Of a DNA stretch of 6,990 nucleotides, positions 5,171-6,990 are shown in pieces; position 1 is the first letter of the stretch; each line of letters begins with the position of its first letter. The stretch spans positions 1-6,990 of the forward strand of contig JAFDWA010000078.1 in assembly GCA_018268735.1 (NCBI GenBank). The letters are read 5' to 3'. A model generated the notes under the pieces. The model did no database searches. It saw only the letters and a list, made by a program, of their open reading frames with translations, and was not told the origin of the DNA. The DNA comes from Actinomycetota bacterium. GTDB lineage: Bacteria; Actinomycetota; Acidimicrobiia; Acidimicrobiales; Microtrichaceae. A program made the position numbers and the translations under genes.

Positions 5171-5176
5171 TACCCT
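5171..5176 (+). promoter_or_regulatory. Candidate -10 box for the VPTTT-repeat protein gene
   Basis: TACCCT within GTTACCCT fits TANNNT and would start transcription near 5183, giving a leader of about 80 nt before GTG 5266. No clear -35 is visible. Confidence 0.35.
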
Positions 5177-5265
5177 CCGGCAGGGCTGTGCCGGCACCGG
5201 GTCCGTGCACGTGGTCGCCGTGCTGCGTCGACCGAGCGCGGGAGCACCGACGGAAGGGGTCAGAC

Positions 5266-6045
5266 GTGGATGGGGGAACGGGCCCGCGGACCGGGATGAT
5301 CGCAGGTGCCGTGGTCGCCGTGGTGGTGGTCATCGCAGCGCTGGTGGTCATCCTCGACAAGGGATCGAGCCCACCTGAGCAACGGAGCGGCCCCGCGTCG
5401 GTGCTGAGCTCCGAGGACGAACGCCCGTCGTCGACCGCTGTGCCCACGACGACCCGGGTGCCCACGACGACCCCGGTCCCCACGACGACCGCGGAGTCCA
5501 CGACGACCCCGGTGCCCACGGCGACTGCGGTGCCCACGACGACCCCGACGGTCCCTCTCGCGCCGATCGCTCCGGCGCCGTCGGGGGTCTCCTCCGTCCC
5601 GGTCGACGCGATCAGGGCGATCGCCGCGTACAACGCGCTGCGCGCTGCCGCTGCTCCGGCGCCGACGGTCGCTCCGAGTGCGCCGACGACGCAGGTGGCC
5701 TCACCGGCGGCGACGCCCGGCGAGGCGCAGTTCCTGGCCCAGATCGGGGCATCCCTCGCTCCTGTCGAGGTCCAGCAGCACGCCCTGACGCTCGCCCGCT
5801 CGACGTGCCAGGCGCTGTCGGACCTCGACGGGCGGGCCAAGGGGGTTCCGGGGGGCCAGGATGCCGCCGCCGGAGCGATCCGCTCGATCGTCGACCAGCT
5901 GGCGACCTCGGCCGCCGAGCAGCTGGGCGGCGACGTCGTCGCCGCACGCCGGCTGATCTCGGCGGCGGTCACCGCAGCGACCCGGTCGATGTGCCCCCAG
6001 TTCCTGCCGCTCGTGTCGACTGCGTTGCCCGAATCGGCGACCTGA
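5266..6045 (+). CDS. Membrane-anchored protein with Thr/Pro repeat linker and DUF732-like domain
   Basis: I do not recognise a characterised homologue. The 259 residues show a short N-terminus, a transmembrane segment (MIAGAVVAVVVVIAALVVIL, 11-30) that probably anchors it with the rest outside, a Thr/Pro linker of six hexapeptide repeats (59-94), an Ala/Pro-rich stretch to about 150, and a C-terminal helical domain (about 152-253). That domain begins EAQFLAQIG, has ARSTCQALSDL and ends AVTAATRSMCPQF; the paired cysteines C181 and C243 and the final CPQ pattern resemble the mycobacterial DUF732 secreted-protein family, a resemblance judged by eye. GTG 5266 is chosen because GGAAGGGG ends 6 nt upstream; an earlier GTG at 5188 would add an unconvincing Arg/Cys-rich stretch. 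It converges with the lipoprotein gene. Confidence 0.8.
   Translation: MDGGTGPRTGMIAGAVVAVVVVIAALVVILDKGSSPPEQRSGPASVLSSEDERPSSTAVPTTTRVPTTTPVPTTTAESTTTPVPTATAVPTTTPTVPLAPIAPAPSGVSSVPVDAIRAIAAYNALRAAAAPAPTVAPSAPTTQVASPAATPGEAQFLAQIGASLAPVEVQQHALTLARSTCQALSDLDGRAKGVPGGQDAAAGAIRSIVDQLATSAAEQLGGDVVAARRLISAAVTAATRSMCPQFLPLVSTALPESAT
5440..5547 (+). repeat. Six 18-bp units encoding VPTTT-type hexapeptides
   Basis: Consecutive 18-bp units encode VPTTTR, VPTTTP, VPTTTA, ESTTTP, VPTATA and VPTTTP. Units differ by a few bases, mainly around CCCACGACGACC, so they have diverged somewhat. The encoded stretch is likely an extended wall-spanning linker. Copy number could vary among strains by slippage. 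Confidence 0.9.
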
Positions 6046-6055
6046 GCGAGGTCGC
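6037..6055. terminator. Bidirectional hairpin between convergent genes
   Basis: GCGACCT (6037-6043) and AGGTCGC (6049-6055) form a 7-bp stem with a 5-nt loop. It spans the stop of the plus-strand gene and lies 14 nt beyond the stop of the minus-strand gene, so it can end both transcripts in the 24-bp gap. No T-run on either strand. Confidence 0.5.
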
Positions 6056-6069
6056 GCCGGGACCGGGGG

Positions 6070-6888
6070 TCAGCTCGTGGTCTGATCGGTCGGGAAGGTG
6101 AAGCTGGCGTTGAAGGACCCGTAGTCCTTGGACGTGATCCCGTTGGCGGTCGAACCCTTGTAGGAGTCCTGCCCGGCAGCCATCTCCACGATGACCTTCC
6201 CGCCATCGGCAAGGGTGATCAGTCCCGCCTGGACCGCAGCGGTGCAGACCGAGGAGTCGGCCGTGTACGGGCCGCTGCCCCACACCGATCCGGCCGTCCC
6301 GCCCGGCGCGCAGGCGACCGCCACCTTGGAGCCGGGCTGGTCGTTCTGGCCGGCGACGCTGCGGCTCCAGCTGTCGGGACCGACGGCGAACTCGACGGAG
6401 CCGGGAGGTGCCTTCGGGAAGGTGAAGCTGCCGGCGAACGAGCCGTAGGGCTGCGAGGTCACGCCGTTGGCCGTCCCACCGTCGTAGCTGCCCCTGCCGG
6501 CAGCGATCTCGAAGGTGACCGTCCCTCCCTGCGCGAACGTGACGAGTCCGGACTGGACCGCAGCGGTGCAGACCGAGGAGTCGTCGGTGTAGGTGCCGGT
6601 GCCCCAGACCGATCGTGCTGTGCCGCCAGGCGTGCAGGTCACATCGTGGGTCGTGCCGTTCTGGCCGCGGAAGGGCTCGGCGTGTACCTGCCACGCGTCC
6701 GGTGCTCCGGCGACGGTGGTCGACACGGAGGTCGGTGCTGTGGTCGTCGACGACTTCGCAGCGGTCGTCGTCGCCGTGGTGTCCTTGGATCCGCCGCCGC
6801 ACGCGACGAGGGTGAGGCAGAGCGCAGCGACGCCGGCTGCTCCGACCCGTCCGCCGGCTCTCCTGAGACCGATCGAGCTTCGCTTCAT
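6070..6888 (-). CDS. Lipoprotein with two tandem LCCL domains
   Basis: The 272 residues start with a basic n-region (MKRSSIGLRRAGGR), a hydrophobic core and the lipobox LVAC (27-30), so C30 should be lipidated and the protein held on the outer face of the membrane. A Thr/Ser-rich linker (37-60) follows. Two domains then repeat with an exact 108-residue period. Each has the LCCL hallmarks: a Cys (C85, C193), SVWGxGxYTxDSSVCTAAVQxGL with a second Cys (C107, C215), a Gly-Gly turn, and SYxGxTANGxTSxxYGSF ending in SFTFP. LCCL domains occur in extracellular proteins such as cochlin and factor C, where they are thought to bind ligands such as polysaccharide or LPS; the bacterial role is unknown. 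The ATG is set by AGGAGG at 6900-6895, 6 nt upstream. The ligand cannot be inferred. Confidence 0.9.
   Translation of the reverse strand: MKRSSIGLRRAGGRVGAAGVAALCLTLVACGGGSKDTTATTTAAKSSTTTAPTSVSTTVAGAPDAWQVHAEPFRGQNGTTHDVTCTPGGTARSVWGTGTYTDDSSVCTAAVQSGLVTFAQGGTVTFEIAAGRGSYDGGTANGVTSQPYGSFAGSFTFPKAPPGSVEFAVGPDSWSRSVAGQNDQPGSKVAVACAPGGTAGSVWGSGPYTADSSVCTAAVQAGLITLADGGKVIVEMAAGQDSYKGSTANGITSKDYGSFNASFTFPTDQTTS
6091..6699 (-). repeat. 324-bp tandem duplication encoding the two LCCL domains
   Basis: The segments 6415-6699 (residues 64-158) and 6091-6375 (residues 172-266) align without gaps at a 324-bp offset. The Trp, both Cys, VWG, SSVC, YGSF and SFTFP positions are all spaced by 108 residues. 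A 31-bp stretch is identical in both (6229-6259 and 6553-6583, covering SSVCTAAVQ), while the flanks have diverged, so this is an older duplication or one kept similar by conversion. Confidence 0.9.
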
Positions 6889-6893
6889 GGGGT

Positions 6894-6900
6894 CCCTCCT
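6894..6900 (-). promoter_or_regulatory. Strong Shine-Dalgarno sequence of the LCCL lipoprotein gene
   Basis: On the minus strand AGGAGGG is followed by ACCCC and the ATG at 6888, fixing the start. In the remaining 6901-6990 I see no gene and no convincing promoter; a 10-bp-period repeat of GCCGGTCG (6969-6976 and 6979-6986) lies at the edge. Confidence 0.8.
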
Positions 6901-6990
6901 GCAGCGGCGTGCACAGCGTCCGGTCCCGCGGGGGTTCGGACATCCCGAAGTGTTGCACGCCGACCAGGGCCGGTCGATGCCGGTCGCTCG

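Noticed and set aside
5154..6212. 352-residue minus-strand frame with VVVGT repeats
   Set aside because: The repeats are simply the reverse reading of the VPTTT units. The frame also runs through the lipoprotein gene in the wrong frame.
5969..6958. 329-residue minus-strand frame covering the lipoprotein gene
   Set aside because: It is a frame-shifted reading of the LCCL gene, full of Arg and His. The 272-residue frame has the lipobox, ribosome binding site and domains.
6969..6986. 10-bp-period repeat of GCCGGTCG as an operator
   Set aside because: Only two short GC-rich copies are seen at the window edge, too little to separate from chance.

Overview
The window is a GC-rich chromosomal stretch from an actinobacterium. 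Three things fit the class Acidimicrobiia or a close relative better than Streptomyces or mycobacteria: a dedicated TrpF end upstream of trpB, several TANNNT -10 boxes sitting 7-8 nt before start codons (leaderless mRNAs), and Thr/Pro-rich VPTTT linkers in envelope proteins. The lineage is an inference. I see no phage, IS, CRISPR or plasmid signature. Most of the window is ordinary core genome; the less familiar material is the leader of the HU gene and the envelope-protein pair at the right end.

Left part (1-2221): the last 37 codons of trpF, then trpB (186-1382) and trpA (1379-2221) overlapping by GTGA. Together they encode the end of tryptophan synthesis: the isomerase, then the two subunits of tryptophan synthase. 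trpB appears to have its own leaderless promoter in the trpF-trpB gap.

Middle (2222-3555): hup, a 94-residue HU-type DNA-binding protein whose leader can form an 8-bp helix that hides its Shine-Dalgarno sequence; two hairpins after it; bcp, a leaderless 2-Cys thiol peroxidase; and on the minus strand a 60-residue single-pass membrane protein. The last gene is fired divergently from tRNA-Leu(CAA), and the two -10 boxes are only 11 bp apart.

Right part (3556-6990): tRNA-Leu, a protein-L-isoaspartate methyltransferase (pcm), a nitrobindin/FABP-like heme-binding beta-barrel protein, and then two convergent envelope genes. One is a membrane-anchored protein with six VPTTT-type repeats and a C-terminal domain that looks like DUF732. 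The other, on the minus strand, is a lipoprotein made of two LCCL domains duplicated with an exact 108-residue period. Peroxidase, isoaspartyl repair and the heme barrel could share a damage-response theme, but each has its own promoter or terminator and proximity alone does not show cooperation.

Almost every gene end carries a GC-rich hairpin without a following T-run. These are annotated individually with moderate confidence because none could be folded computationally here.
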